Shown piece after piece: positions 1-10,755 of a DNA stretch of 64,000 nt; position 1 is the stretch's first letter, and every line of letters begins with the position of its first letter. The position numbers and the translations under genes were made by a program. This DNA is from Asparagopsis taxiformis (Eukaryota; Rhodophyta; Florideophyceae; Bonnemaisoniales; Bonnemaisoniaceae): assembly GCA_030407315.1 (NCBI GenBank), contig JALQPE010001859.1, positions 1 to 64,000 of the forward strand, given 5' to 3'. Below the pieces are notes generated by a model, which made no database searches, had not been told where the DNA came from, and worked only from the letters and a program-made list of their open reading frames with translations.

Positions 1-168
1 CTGGGCAGCACCTGGAGACAGTGTTTCGTGCTGCCCTGGGCAGCACCTGGAGACAGTCATTTTGTGCTGCCTGGGCAGCACCTGGAGACAGTATTTCGTG
101 CTGCCCTGGGCAGCCCTTGGAGACAGTATTTCGTGCTGCCCTGGGCAGCACCTGGAGACAGTAAAAGT
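1..168 (+). repeat. 35-bp tandem repeat, about 4.7 copies
   Basis: Each unit reads CTGGGCAGCACCTGGAGACA followed by about 15 bases that end in GTGCTGCC. Each junction forms a GTGCTGCCC/GGGCAGCAC dyad. It is the reverse complement of the larger array at 50316-50700. Its place near the element tip suggests transposase-binding repeats. Confidence 0.85.
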
Positions 169-862
169 AGTGTCCTGATATAGTAAAATTCGGTGTCTGG
201 AGTGGTGGATGAGATGGAGCGTCACGCTGTCGTGGGCATCTTTCTGGGGTAGAGGAAGGCAGTTCTAGCGCTATGAGGATGGGGCATGGACGGTATTCAT
301 ATGGGAATGGACAGAATAGTACGGCTAGGAATTTTTATTTCGTAGTGACTATGAGCTAGCGAGAGGTATACGCGGTAGGATAGGTAGCAATCTAAGAGGG
401 TGCGATATGGGAAGCTTCACTCTGGATTTGTTTATTTGCGCAGGCTACATTGAGAATAAACAATCCCTATGTTAAAAATGCTACTACAACTAACACTATT
501 CCGACGAGTAAAACTAAAACTACTAGAAAAGTCTAGAAATCTATCAACTGATTGAGCTGCATGAATAAGCTAGGAAATGAAGAGAAGAAGAAAAAATGAT
601 GTAGAGAAAGGAAACAAGTTAGTGACGTTGAATTGGAGAGGGAAATTGATGGTGATTAGGAGACTAACGTACCTTAACAAATACCATTGCATCCCAAATT
701 GAGATATGTACTCACAGGCAGAAAAGAAAATTAGTGGAGAAGTGGTAAGAGAGAAAGATAAATGAAAGTAGAATGGAACACTCACCGACTGGAAACCTGA
801 GAAAGAGAAAACGAATAGAAAACTGGGTTAGTGGCGTGAGTTGTGGAAACGTACCATCATGG

Positions 863-1003
863 TTCATATCCGTCGGAGACAAAGCAACAACTTTGGCCTT
901 GGGAGCCGTATTGATGATCTAAAACTTACGCTTTGGAAGCAGTTTAGATGATCTATACGGCTTCCACGGCCAGGGTTGTTGCTTTGCTTCCGACGGATAT
1001 GAA
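863..1003. repeat. 141-bp hairpin inside the type-1 end
   Basis: The arms open with TTCATATCCGTCGG and close with CCGACGGATATGAA. Complementarity runs inward with a few mismatches to a short centre near 930-940. The same hairpin is kept at 49473-49613 in the other type-1 end. Confidence 0.8.
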
Positions 1004-1961
1004 GATGGAAACAGGGATCTCCAGAATCTGTTGTTTAAGTAGCACTCTGCGGGCGGAAATGACGTGTACTCTAACAATAGAGGGATGAATTTGAAACGGA
1101 GCGGTGCGATGGGAGGCCCAGAAAAACGATACCTAGGGTGCGAATTACGCTTTGAAGCACATGACCTGGCAGAACAGGCGCAAAATTATTGTATCTTCTA
1201 CCGCCTTCTCTAGTCTATAATGACGTCATCACTACAGAAATATAGGAAAAACACTAGCATATCGGGCCTACTGGAAAGGGGGAGGCGAGGAGTAGGAAAA
1301 ATGGCGCACTTTCCTGGACGAGGAGTCCGCGCTTCCAGTGATGATTTGGACGGTATATATCGATGACGTCATTGCATGCTCTGAGCACACTTGGCAGGCA
1401 GTCAAAGCGGGCCACGTGGATGTGGGCGGCTAGGAAACAGCAGTGTGGGAGAAATTTTATAATTTTCATGTTGCAAGCGAGCAGTGAATCTGCATTGCAA
1501 TATATAAATTTATGCTAATTTAAGATATCACACCGAGTACGATTCAACGAGAGATTGTGCTTTCAACTTGTAAATAGGGCCGAAAATGGTAGAGTATACG
1601 AGTAGGAAGTACGTGTATGAGAAAATCAGATTCAGTATTAGTGCCTAGAGCATCACTGCGAAATAAACGGCCGTTTTCCGGAAATGGATACATCTTGGCT
1701 GGGTTTGTGGTTAGGGGATGCGATACAAGATAGCAAAACGATGTTGAGTCCGGATGAAATAGCAATCAATGTGCATAAAGCAATGAGCATAGGGCAAAGC
1801 ATTGTGGTGAACCAGTTCATTGGATCGAATGAAAGCCTGGAAAGGTTTCGTAACGGTTAAAAGTAGTAGTACTGTATTGAGATAGTAGTCATGTCATAGA
1901 AGTTTAGAGTTGTATTCTATGCAACAAAACTGAGCGAAGAAGAAAAGAACAAAACATCAAG

Positions 1962-4900
1962 ATGGCTCCGAGACGGACTCCTATTCGAAAGAAAACCACA
2001 AGTCGTAGGACAAAGGCGAGATTCGATTCACTCAATGTGGCCAGTCCCAGTAAACAGCTTCCTGGGAAACTGCAGGGAGAAATCCGCAGCAGTGATGCAG
2101 CCTGCATGAACAAAGAAATCCCGAGAGGTAATGAGCTACGACGTGAGTGTACCACAGATGACCTATTGGAGTCCCCAATCCCTATGGGTGACACAATAGA
2201 AGGTTGTATTGATGTGTACAGCAACAACGATGAAGCTGGAAGTGACATCTACGTAGCATCGAGCACGCTAATGGAATCGGAAGAAGCAACCGGACGAGGT
2301 TCTGATTCCATTTCAACTGGAGGCCCGATAGACCGAAATGCTGGGGATGAAGCATGTGGTGATTTCAAGGCATTACTACAATGGCCTGCGATGTATGGGG
2401 CTCTTCAGCTGAGTGGAACTCAAAGAATGACAAGAGCCCACTATGAAGGTACCCTGTTCGGAATGAATTTCCGCAGAGATCCAAGTGAGCACGTCCCGTC
2501 GGACTCTGTGATGCGACAGAAGATACTACCATTCTTGAGGAAACACTGCTATGCAAAGAGCTGTGACATCGAGTTTCCGATAGACCTTCGAAAGAGCGGA
2601 GCAAGAGCTGCACAGCATCGAGGTGCAGTAGGAACCCGTGGAACAACAGATGACAGAGACAATTGTGGAGGAATGGCGAAAGTTCGTATTGTACTCCCAA
2701 GCACATGGGCTCTGAAAGATGTCCAGACTCGACCAATCTTTAAAGCATTCCGCAGTGATGCGAACAATCGAAGCTCGGAAGGAGAAAAATCAACCGCAGA
2801 GTGCAGCATTGAAGATTCGTTCATTGCAAAGTGCAGGAGGGGTGTTTTGAGCGACCCATTCGTTCGCACAGCAGTTGTTCCCATTGACAGCGATGGGAAA
2901 AAGGGTTTGAAGCACATTTATGTACCTGATGGAACAGCAATTCGAATCCGATGTCATCCAGGAGCTCGTCAGGTTGCCGTCATCGAAAGAGCAAAAGGGT
3001 TCAGGAAGAATGACAGAGATGGTGGGAAACCGAAGAGGAGAAGAGTGGCGGTTACGTCGTTGTGGGAACTTCATGCTAGGACCATAGTTACCTATGAGGC
3101 TCGACACGACGGTGAGCATGATGTGCATGTCGAAAAATATCTGCAGCCGCGAATGTCACATCTATTGGAATGGGAGAGGCAGCATGCTCTGCGAGCGATA
3201 TCGCAATGTGTAATCGGAGCAGGAGCCAAGGGAAAAGGAACACGAGCTGGGGACGTGATAACCGTTCTATTACCAATTGGAATGGAAGAGGGTGATATTG
3301 TTCCACACGTCGTATTGGTGAACAGGTATTTGAAAGAGCAGGTCGGAGAAGCATCCACCATGTTACTTTGCTTTTCACCGGGCGCGAGCTTTGCTGAAGC
3401 CAGAAACCCGCCCGATAGACTAGGAAGCCCCAACTATGAAGAAATTCGTGTTTCAGGGGTGTTCTCGGATGGTTTCGGAGACCACAGGTCGCAATGGCAC
3501 CCAGCGTCTCCGCGAGAAGATGCACCATGTTGGGGAAAGCTGGAGGATGGTCGAAACTACTTTGTTTACCGATTTCTCCTTTACACGGATGACTTTGAAC
3601 CATTCACAAGCAGGAAGGGAAGTTTTGGTGGATGCTATATGTTACCTCTCAATCTACCGCCTCGGAAAAGGGGAAGCTACCAAGCGGTTCGAGTGATTGG
3701 TTTGCCACCTCCGGGAGTGTCCACAAATTGTGTATTGCGATATATCGTTCAAGATATAGTGCGAGGAAGCACAGAGGGTTTCCCAACGAAAAATGCAGAG
3801 GGAGAAGATATTGTGGTATTTCTAGACCCAGTGGGGAGCATTGGAGACTATCCTGCAGTTTCACATACCCTGGATGTTCTTGGACACACATCAAACTCTC
3901 CGTGCCACATCTGCAGTTTCCGCAAATATGACCTGAGCAGTACTGGTGGCACGAAGAATGCATACACTTCGGTAGTGAACGGGCAAACATCGACGCATGC
4001 CAGGAGCAAGTATCGGAATGCATCGACACGTAAGGATGCCACAGAAACCCAGCTTCGCACTCTCGGACTGGCTGCAGAAGAAGGGGAAGATTTACCATTT
4101 CATGTCCTGAGCACTTCCTTGGAAGCAGTGCAGGAAGAAGTACCGAAGACGGAAAACGGAGTTTCAGTTGTCCCAGCAATTTTTGACCCGTACCGTTCCG
4201 CAGTGATAGCACCTGACCATCTATTGTCTGGACTGGCACAAGATGTACTGAACGCTTGTATTTCAGCTGCCAGCCCACGAATTCGAGAGGTAGCTGAATT
4301 GCAAATTCTGGGCGCTCTGAAGAAGTTCAGGATGGGAAGGCAGAACCGTTTATTTGGAACCAACAATCTGCTTTCCATGAACATGAGTGACATATTCAGT
4401 GTGCTTCTGATAGCACCTATGGCATTCGAAAACGCAGCTCGAATGATGGATGGGAAAGGGGAAGGTCATCGTGAAAAATTTGATGGGGCCGTCAAACTAG
4501 TAGTGATGTTTCAGAAGCTGGTTTCGTGTATTAGTTTCATGCCCGTATGGTGGAAAGACGGTCCCCATGAAGTAGAGACGGCTGACGGAGAAGGTGGCAG
4601 GAATGAATACATTCTGGGAAGAACTGTAGACTACGTGGAGACGTTGAATGAGTATTGTCGGAAAGTGAAGGGAGCAGGAGCACATTTGGACAAGCCTAAT
4701 GTTCATCGTCTTGTCGAGTTTTGTGTTCATACGCTTCCTGCCTACGGCTCTGTGAAGCACGTGCAGGAGCTTATATTCGAACGGATGCATCAGCCGCTGA
4801 AGAAAGGTGTGAGAATGTCCAATCACCAAAGCGAACAGCTTTCAGCGCTGGAATTAGTTCTTGCGGATGACTGGCAGACGAGAGTGGCCATTGTTTTGCG

Positions 4901-5765
4901 CGAAATCGGCATGGAGCCACAACATTGGTCCTCGTCCGAATGCTCTCAAATGGTCAACGTTCTTTCACAGGAGCTAGGGAGAGAAATAGATGTGGAAGAC
5001 GAGGTAGTGAAAAACTGCTTCCAGGAACCGGTTCTCCAGCTTCTCTCCCAGCGTCGAGGAAAGATATTGTCGGCGGATGGTGAAATTGTGACGTGGAGAG
5101 GGCATGGAGGTATATCTATTGACGAGGTCAAGGAGTACATGAATGGAAAATGTGATATGGCAGAGGGTGCTGTAGGTGTTTTCAAACGGTTCTTTACCGA
5201 AAGGTACGGAAGCGGAACAAGCGGGTGTGGAAAGTATGCCGAATGGGTGAGAAGAGTTTCTAGAAGCACTACGACAGAGTGGGGAAGGAAAACAGTGCAG
5301 AGGTCTGGCTCTCTAGAATCAGGAGCTATCATCCATGCTGTTTGCCCTGAACAGATGAAATGTGAGGATGGTGCAACTTCACAAGCGATTCTGTACCCGG
5401 CGTCTCGTCTCACATCAGAGATAATGCGGGGAAGAATTAATTATGAACCGCGGTTTTTTATTGTTCTAGCGTTCTTTATCCTGAGGAACGAGAGTGCGAG
5501 AGATGAGCAAGGTACAGCTTATGGAGTTTGCCTGGGTTTGCAAAAAACTGATGAAGGAGTGTTCAAGGTCGAAGAGAGGCGACGAACAGTAATTGTGGAG
5601 ATGAGTGAGGGAGTCACTGAGGTGTTTGGTATGCACTATTGCAATGGGAGTGTATGCGAATATGATGAGAACATGAGGGAGGTAAGGCACGGACCCGGAC
5701 TGCTGGAGGGTGGAGAGATATATGCACTATGTAGGCGAGACGGATTTCCACCGAGGGCTGCATGA
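1962..5765 (+). CDS. CACTA/Plavaka-like (Tnp2-related) transposase
   Basis: A 1267-residue intronless ORF that starts at an ATG in good context (AAGATGG), with AATAAA about 13 bases after the stop. The N terminus is very basic (residues 1-20), suggesting nuclear import. The middle has the layout of Tnp2-type transposases: an acidic segment with D622 and D629 (LDPVGS, GDYP), directly followed by a CHIC zinc-binding pair (C648, C651). Next comes an APDHLLSG segment (D752, H753), and later an ERMHQPLKK segment near E940 followed by SNHQSEQ. I infer that D622 or D629, D752 and E940 are the DDE candidates. Nothing visibly breaks the frame, so it could be active. It is the first gene inside the type-1 end and is absent from CACTA-2. 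The superfamily assignment rests on motif layout and on the CACTA termini. Confidence 0.75.
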   Translation: MAPRRTPIRKKTTSRRTKARFDSLNVASPSKQLPGKLQGEIRSSDAACMNKEIPRGNELRRECTTDDLLESPIPMGDTIEGCIDVYSNNDEAGSDIYVASSTLMESEEATGRGSDSISTGGPIDRNAGDEACGDFKALLQWPAMYGALQLSGTQRMTRAHYEGTLFGMNFRRDPSEHVPSDSVMRQKILPFLRKHCYAKSCDIEFPIDLRKSGARAAQHRGAVGTRGTTDDRDNCGGMAKVRIVLPSTWALKDVQTRPIFKAFRSDANNRSSEGEKSTAECSIEDSFIAKCRRGVLSDPFVRTAVVPIDSDGKKGLKHIYVPDGTAIRIRCHPGARQVAVIERAKGFRKNDRDGGKPKRRRVAVTSLWELHARTIVTYEARHDGEHDVHVEKYLQPRMSHLLEWERQHALRAISQCVIGAGAKGKGTRAGDVITVLLPIGMEEGDIVPHVVLVNRYLKEQVGEASTMLLCFSPGASFAEARNPPDRLGSPNYEEIRVSGVFSDGFGDHRSQWHPASPREDAPCWGKLEDGRNYFVYRFLLYTDDFEPFTSRKGSFGGCYMLPLNLPPRKRGSYQAVRVIGLPPPGVSTNCVLRYIVQDIVRGSTEGFPTKNAEGEDIVVFLDPVGSIGDYPAVSHTLDVLGHTSNSPCHICSFRKYDLSSTGGTKNAYTSVVNGQTSTHARSKYRNASTRKDATETQLRTLGLAAEEGEDLPFHVLSTSLEAVQEEVPKTENGVSVVPAIFDPYRSAVIAPDHLLSGLAQDVLNACISAASPRIREVAELQILGALKKFRMGRQNRLFGTNNLLSMNMSDIFSVLLIAPMAFENAARMMDGKGEGHREKFDGAVKLVVMFQKLVSCISFMPVWWKDGPHEVETADGEGGRNEYILGRTVDYVETLNEYCRKVKGAGAHLDKPNVHRLVEFCVHTLPAYGSVKHVQELIFERMHQPLKKGVRMSNHQSEQLSALELVLADDWQTRVAIVLREIGMEPQHWSSSECSQMVNVLSQELGREIDVEDEVVKNCFQEPVLQLLSQRRGKILSADGEIVTWRGHGGISIDEVKEYMNGKCDMAEGAVGVFKRFFTERYGSGTSGCGKYAEWVRRVSRSTTTEWGRKTVQRSGSLESGAIIHAVCPEQMKCEDGATSQAILYPASRLTSEIMRGRINYEPRFFIVLAFFILRNESARDEQGTAYGVCLGLQKTDEGVFKVEERRRTVIVEMSEGVTEVFGMHYCNGSVCEYDENMREVRHGPGLLEGGEIYALCRRDGFPPRAA

Positions 5766-5879
5766 TTTTTAGGGAAGAATAAAATGAATAACCAGATGCA
5801 TCACATATGAATTGTACACTCTAGGGCGGTGGTGGATTGGTGCAAAGTAGTGGGGAGAGGATCTGAGAGGATGGAGGGA

Positions 5880-6316
5880 GGTATGCTTACAGCAAAGTCA
5901 TCGTTACGATGACTTTGCTGTAAGAAAACGTTTCCATTACAGTGGCCAAGAATGTTTTACCGGGTAAAAAAATCGTGGCAGCTGTAATGATTTGCTTTCT
6001 TACAGCAAAGTCATCGTAACGATGACTTTGCTGTAAGGAACCGTTTCCTTGCAGTGGCCGAAGAATTTTTTACCGGGTAAAAAATCAGCAAGAAATTTTA
6101 CCGGGTAAAAAATTGTGGCCGCTGTAATGATTTGCTTTCTTACAGCAAAGTCATCGTTACGATGACTTTGCTGTAAGAAAACGTTTCATTACAGCGGCCA
6201 CAATTTTTTACCCGGTAAAGAAATCATGGCTGCTGTAATGTTTTCTTTTCTTACAGCAAAGTCATCGTAACGATGACTTTGCTGTAAGAAAACGTTTCAT
6301 TACAGCAAATTCATCG
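5880..6316. repeat. Palindrome array 1
   Basis: Four full copies of a 39-bp palindrome (arm CTTACAGCAAAGTCATCGT, one central base T or A, then the complementary arm) and a partial fifth at 6301-6315. They are separated by spacers that carry TTTACCCGGTAAA-type dyads and ATTACAGCGGCC. The array sits between the transposase gene and the first ParB-like gene. Confidence 0.9.
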
Positions 6317-6987
6317 ATAGTTAAGGTTAAGTAACCAACTTTAGGATGTCCAGAGGACCTGCTCGTTGTAAGGAATAAGGAATATTGATCAACTGACGAA
6401 GAGGAAGCATTTTGAATCGACTAGGGTAGGAACGCAATGAGATTTGGTATGCAAGAAAACTGAATCGCAGTAGTGAATAGGTAGTTGAAATGAATTCATA
6501 TTGATGTTCTTTGGTGTATTGTCCATTGGAGCACATTGAAAACCATTTATATGATCACCGTTTAAATAGTCTATGAATCCTTTGCAGCCGAGTACGCCAA
6601 TAGGAAGAAATTCAAGCAGTGGCCTGCACGGGAACCGTTTATTTGTGAGTAGCAAAAGTTAGTGTAGAAATGAATTTTTCAGACTTGTAGGAGAGGTGGA
6701 TCGTAGTAAATGTATAAAACTCACGTAGAATCGATTGATAGGAATCAATGGTACGGAAGAAGAAGCGAGGTGGAGAGTGTGGATGAAATAGGTTGTTGGA
6801 ATATGAATGATAATTGACGTGGTGAGGTAAACGGGTTCGATTGCATTATATGCGCTAGAGGTACATACTATTAGGTGTAGATTGATGGAAAGGGCTAAAC
6901 GCTTTGTGGAGGTATCAGGATCAGGTAGAGTCAGAGGTGCTGAGCGGGTGCAGCGTAAGGTTCATCAGGACTGAACGTAGGTAGGGA
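6317..6987. other. Intergenic sequence before the ParB-like gene
   Basis: AT-rich leader sequence between array 1 and the first ParB-like gene. I see no gene and no further repeat in it. It presumably contains the promoter of the downstream gene, but no specific element can be assigned. Confidence 0.5.
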
Positions 6988-9372
6988 ATGTCTTGTCCGG
7001 ACAGTATAAGAGAGGAAGCTGAGAGACGGGAAGCGCACTCGGAGGTACCACAATTGTGGATTTCATCGTCTACACAACATTTGAACAGAGAACCGATTGA
7101 ACGAACTGAGATTGCAGGGATTACAATGGGAGACAATAGTATCATGAATACTACAGCGGAGAAGAGCAATTCTCCTTCTGCTGAAGAGAAAAGCATCACT
7201 ATTGCTCAGTACAGCTCTTCTAAAGTGCAAGTTGATCCTCGCAAAGTGAAATTTCCGACAGTGACCTCCCGTTTGGTGCGACCGGGTCGTGTAAACGAAC
7301 TGGCCAGCATTTTCATGGATAGAGGTTTCTCTACCACTGGAACTATGATTACAGTCTGCAAAATGGAAGATAACGAAGGAGACGAGTTTTACTGCATCGA
7401 TGGCTCTCATCGCATAGCTGCTCTGCAACTATGCCTGGAGAAGTACTCAGGAAAGAACAGGGATTCCTTGGAATTGGTTTGGGTACAACAGTTGATTGCG
7501 CCGAACGGGCGTCTAATTTTCGATGCGCTGGAGGTTCTGAAACTGTCTCTCGAAGCCAATATACAAACTCACGATGTCGCTTCTGTGAGCATTGCCGACA
7601 ATGTGTGTGCGGTCATAGAGTTTCTCAGGTTTTCCAACCAGATGGATCTTCCTGTTGTCCGGCTTATTCCTATTCTGAAAGAAGTGAGCTATATTCTGCC
7701 GTCCGACAGGAACCGTTCGGAGAACTCGTATAGGCAGTACATCAACATTGCGAAGGGGTTCAATCGCACAGACAGCGTTGCTTTCGTGTACTGGAGCTCT
7801 ATCCCTAGCGTTTACAATGCTTTGGATAGGAACAGAGAAATCGAGGATGCAAGAACCGAGGGAAGAGATCCGGACTTTTCTCGAATTGACTCTGCCGATA
7901 TGTACGGGTGCGTGCTCGATCTTGTCAATAACGCAATATTCCGCAATGGCACGGACGGACGCGGGACGCGCGATAAGGAGTGGTTCCAGTGGTTTGTGCT
8001 CGAGATGACAGCGTCGTGGACAAGGATGAGGAGGAAGAGAGGACTTGTCAGAAATATCGGAAGCGGAAGTCCGTTCACGATGCGCACTTGGCTACTGGCT
8101 CTGTTGGCCATCTATGATATGGCAGAGGTCGTCCGCAAGTGGTTGAACTCTGCAACGATGGAGGAATTCGTGCGAACGGATTTGGCAGCAGAAAACGCGA
8201 AGGAGGTCGGGGATAATGATCATCGCATTGGAGAGCGCATTGTATTCGTCCTTGTCGACTTTCATGACGACGTGGTAGACAGTAGCAGTCTGAGAACCAA
8301 GAACGGGATGTTTACAAACAGTTTTTACGACAAACTGGAATATGCTACCGGGACAAAGGCAATGCAGGAGACGAAAGCGGAGGAGGAGAGGGAACGGAAT
8401 CGCATGACCCCCGGAGAAATAGAAAAAGCACTTGTTGATGGCGCCAAAGCAGAAGACGAAGAAGCACCTACTGCCGCAGAACAGGGAAATAATTCTACAG
8501 AGAAGGAAACTGTGGAAACTTCTGGTCCTGTTCAAGCAGAAGAAGGAGTATCTGCCGAAGCCCAAGCAGAGCAGGAAGTTTCTGCTGTTGTGGAGGAAGA
8601 ACAGGAAATTACTCCAAATGTGGTGGCTGAAGAAGTGATTCCTGCTGTCGCGACGAAAGCAATAGAAGAGGCACCTCTGAGCACCCCGAAAGAAGCAGAA
8701 GACCGTCCTGCCGCAGCAAAAGAGGGAGGACAGGAACGTCCTGCCACGCGTCTTGCAGCAGCTGAGAAGAGGGAAGCAGAACGTCTTGCTGTTCTCCAAA
8801 AAGAACAGGAACGTCTTTCAGCTTCAAGGGCAGAGCGGGAAAGTCGTGCCAGGGATAATTCGCCGGGAAGGATTGTCAGAGAAGATCTTCCTCAGGGAAG
8901 GAAACAAAGCGGCGATACGCAAAGTCTGGATATCAACTTGGACAATAGTGGTCGCATGGACATAGACACGCCTGGACAACAAGCTGGAGATGCGCAGAAC
9001 CGCTCTGTGATATTGAAACTTCGAATCAGGACACCAGAAACTTACAGCACTAGCCCGGCCGAAGTGGACAAGGAGAATTCGGGAAGAAGCAGGAGTTCTG
9101 GTGGAAGCGGCGATGAAAACGAGTCCAGGTTGGATAAGAAGCGAAGAAGGGAAGATACTAGCGCGAAGTTTTCTGAGCCCAATACGCCGGATGACAACAT
9201 TGAGATTGGGCCTCCCCGGGAAAAGAAGAGTAGAGTCAATGCAAGAAACGAACGACTGGAGAAGAAGCACCACTCTTCACTGACGAGCAAGAAAACTCCC
9301 TTCCAGACCGCACATTCGCAGAGGACATACCTGAGAAGCTGCCTTTATGCGTTCCTTCCAACTCGAGAATGA
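6988..9372 (+). CDS. ParB-like protein (N-terminal part of a split ParB-dioxygenase)
   Basis: A 794-residue ORF from the ATG at 6988. A second ATG at 7126 is plausible, because the decayed paralogue at 48.6 kb matches only from about there. A ParB/sulfiredoxin-like domain lies at residues 85-155, with a VRPGRVNEL helix and the signature DGSHR near 137-141. A second conserved block includes SIADNVCAVIEFL and FVYWSSIP, also present in the 11824-15471 protein. From about residue 450 the chain is Glu/Ala/Arg-rich and probably helical, then basic. The stop overlaps the next ATG (ATGA at 9369-9372). Residues coded in the next frame just upstream of that ATG resemble the fused paralogue, so a frameshift has divided one ancestral ORF. 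The role, sequence-specific DNA binding or a nuclease-like fold, is inferred from the family. Confidence 0.8.
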   Translation: MSCPDSIREEAERREAHSEVPQLWISSSTQHLNREPIERTEIAGITMGDNSIMNTTAEKSNSPSAEEKSITIAQYSSSKVQVDPRKVKFPTVTSRLVRPGRVNELASIFMDRGFSTTGTMITVCKMEDNEGDEFYCIDGSHRIAALQLCLEKYSGKNRDSLELVWVQQLIAPNGRLIFDALEVLKLSLEANIQTHDVASVSIADNVCAVIEFLRFSNQMDLPVVRLIPILKEVSYILPSDRNRSENSYRQYINIAKGFNRTDSVAFVYWSSIPSVYNALDRNREIEDARTEGRDPDFSRIDSADMYGCVLDLVNNAIFRNGTDGRGTRDKEWFQWFVLEMTASWTRMRRKRGLVRNIGSGSPFTMRTWLLALLAIYDMAEVVRKWLNSATMEEFVRTDLAAENAKEVGDNDHRIGERIVFVLVDFHDDVVDSSSLRTKNGMFTNSFYDKLEYATGTKAMQETKAEEERERNRMTPGEIEKALVDGAKAEDEEAPTAAEQGNNSTEKETVETSGPVQAEEGVSAEAQAEQEVSAVVEEEQEITPNVVAEEVIPAVATKAIEEAPLSTPKEAEDRPAAAKEGGQERPATRLAAAEKREAERLAVLQKEQERLSASRAERESRARDNSPGRIVREDLPQGRKQSGDTQSLDINLDNSGRMDIDTPGQQAGDAQNRSVILKLRIRTPETYSTSPAEVDKENSGRSRSSGGSGDENESRLDKKRRREDTSAKFSEPNTPDDNIEIGPPREKKSRVNARNERLEKKHHSSLTSKKTPFQTAHSQRTYLRSCLYAFLPTRE

Positions 9373-10247
9373 AGTATTATATCACAGAAGAAGACATTGA
9401 TACAATCCGGACGGAGATAATGGAAGCAGCTGCAGGCTACTCTACTTTGGTATGTCCCCTCGGTTCTTGTGAAAGCCAACAATACTTCAGCTACCAGAGA
9501 AGAATGATCGACGAGCTTGGTTACGTGGTGTTGCAAGACATTTTCTCTTCTACTACAGTGGGAGCAGCTACGCACGAGTTATTCACACAGATGGCCAGCA
9601 CATTCCAAGGTACTACAAGTGGCTCAAGTGCAAGTCAGAAGAACCCGTGGAAACCACTTCGACCGAAAGACAGCACTGGTGTATTCAAGACGGACCGGAA
9701 AAGCATCTGCGATGACCTTGAGCAAGAAAGCGCGCGGCAGTACAGGAACAAGCTGATTCTGGAGCTAGGTAAGGCGATTTGTGCGGAGAACCTGAAGCTC
9801 GGGTTTGGAAGAGAAGAAGCGGTGGTCTTTCCAGAAACGGGTCTTCGTCTGATTTTGACCGCAGAAGGTAGTCAGGAGCAACTTATGCATACCGATGTTC
9901 CCGTCCGTGAGGGAACTGGAACTGGTCCTCTCAACTCGCCATCATATTTCATGATGGCTGCTGGTGCGGATGGGTTCATCATTCGTATCGCCAAGTTCAG
10001 CCATGTGTGCCTAAGTCATCCAGCGAAAGACAAGTACCGCGTGCCAGTGACGAACGTGCGCATCCCACCGTATTCCCTGCTTGTATGCCGAACGGACGTG
10101 TATCACGGAGGAATGGGATTCGCGGAGGGTCGTTCTTCGGTGAGGTACCAGCATCCTATCCGGTCCCATCTATCACTGCGAACTTCCAGGGAGAAGTTGC
10201 TACAGCCTCCCTTCAATGTCAACTACTGGGAGCGTTTAGATATCTGA
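9369..10247 (+). CDS. 2OG-Fe(II) dioxygenase domain protein (C-terminal part of the split fusion)
   Basis: 292 residues, from an ATG that overlaps the previous stop. It begins MKYYITEEDIDTIR, matching MKYYMESTTVETVR inside the fused paralogue. The double-stranded beta-helix signature is present: HTD (H174, D176), a distal histidine in YHGGMGF (H246), and an arginine near 259-265 that could hold 2-oxoglutarate. The PSYFMM and ADGF block between them is shared with 11824-15471. In this superfamily such residues bind Fe(II) and 2-oxoglutarate and act in oxidation or demethylation. The substrate cannot be read from sequence; a nucleobase or chromatin target is inferred from the ParB partner. It may be translated by reinitiation, by frameshifting, or not at all. 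Confidence 0.75.
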   Translation: MKYYITEEDIDTIRTEIMEAAAGYSTLVCPLGSCESQQYFSYQRRMIDELGYVVLQDIFSSTTVGAATHELFTQMASTFQGTTSGSSASQKNPWKPLRPKDSTGVFKTDRKSICDDLEQESARQYRNKLILELGKAICAENLKLGFGREEAVVFPETGLRLILTAEGSQEQLMHTDVPVREGTGTGPLNSPSYFMMAAGADGFIIRIAKFSHVCLSHPAKDKYRVPVTNVRIPPYSLLVCRTDVYHGGMGFAEGRSSVRYQHPIRSHLSLRTSREKLLQPPFNVNYWERLDI

Positions 10248-10494
10248 TGAAATTAGTTCTTAATAGCATTCTATGGCAGGCATCAAGGCCGCCTTCAAGT
10301 AAACGATGAAAGTTAGGCTAGTACATGACGTTTGCGTATGTAGACGGGTCGAGAGATATACAATACTCAATTTAATATGAGAAGGGGAGGAAACTATGGT
10401 GGGCACTACTAGAATAGAACAAGGTAATATCGCAGTCGTCTTTGGTTACAACATTGAGGTGAGGAAGGCTTACAGATGATGCAGTTTCGCTGGG

Positions 10495-10755
10495 GTGCTG
10501 ACAGCAAAGTCATCGTTACGATGACTTTGCTGTAATGATTTGATTTCTTACAGCAAAGTCATCGTAACGATGACTTTGCTGTAAGAAATCAAATCATTAC
10601 AGCGGCCACAATTTTTTACCGGGTAAAAAATTCTTGCTGATTTTTTTACCCGGTAAAATTTTCTCACCACTGTAATCAAACCTTTCCTTACAGCAAAGTC
10701 ATCGTAACGATGACTTTGCTGTAAGCATCCCGGGTAAACGGCTTCGGCTGTAAGC
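10495..10755. repeat. Palindrome array 2
   Basis: Three copies of the 39-bp palindrome family (near 10501, 10548 and 10688; the first is truncated on its left arm) with TTTACCCGGTAAA spacers. The right edge carries the array-border motif GGTAAACGGCTTCGGCTGTAAG. It sits downstream of the dioxygenase gene. Confidence 0.9.

Larger units (their letters stand above)
1..1866 (+). repeat. Type-1 element end (inner part), inverted copy of 48612-50476
   Basis: Position x here corresponds to about 50477 minus x on the opposite strand over the whole stretch (for example 863 with 49613, and 1822 with 48656). It is the transposase-proximal end of CACTA-1. It contains a tandem array (1-168), a long hairpin (863-1003) and AT-rich sequence. 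Small ORFs in it occur in both copies only because the DNA is nearly identical. Confidence 0.85.

Noticed and set aside
570..785. Small conserved membrane-like protein (also at 49695-49907)
   Set aside because: The two frames match only because they lie in near-identical inverted DNA; no start context or other sign of coding.
1254..1469. Small conserved ORF shared by both type-1 ends (also 49009-49209)
   Set aside because: The frames diverge through an indel halfway, which argues against protein-level constraint.
9369..9372. Bacterial-type operon coupling (ATGA overlap)
   Set aside because: The fused paralogue and frame-shifted homology upstream of the ATG show a broken fusion; nothing else is bacterial here.
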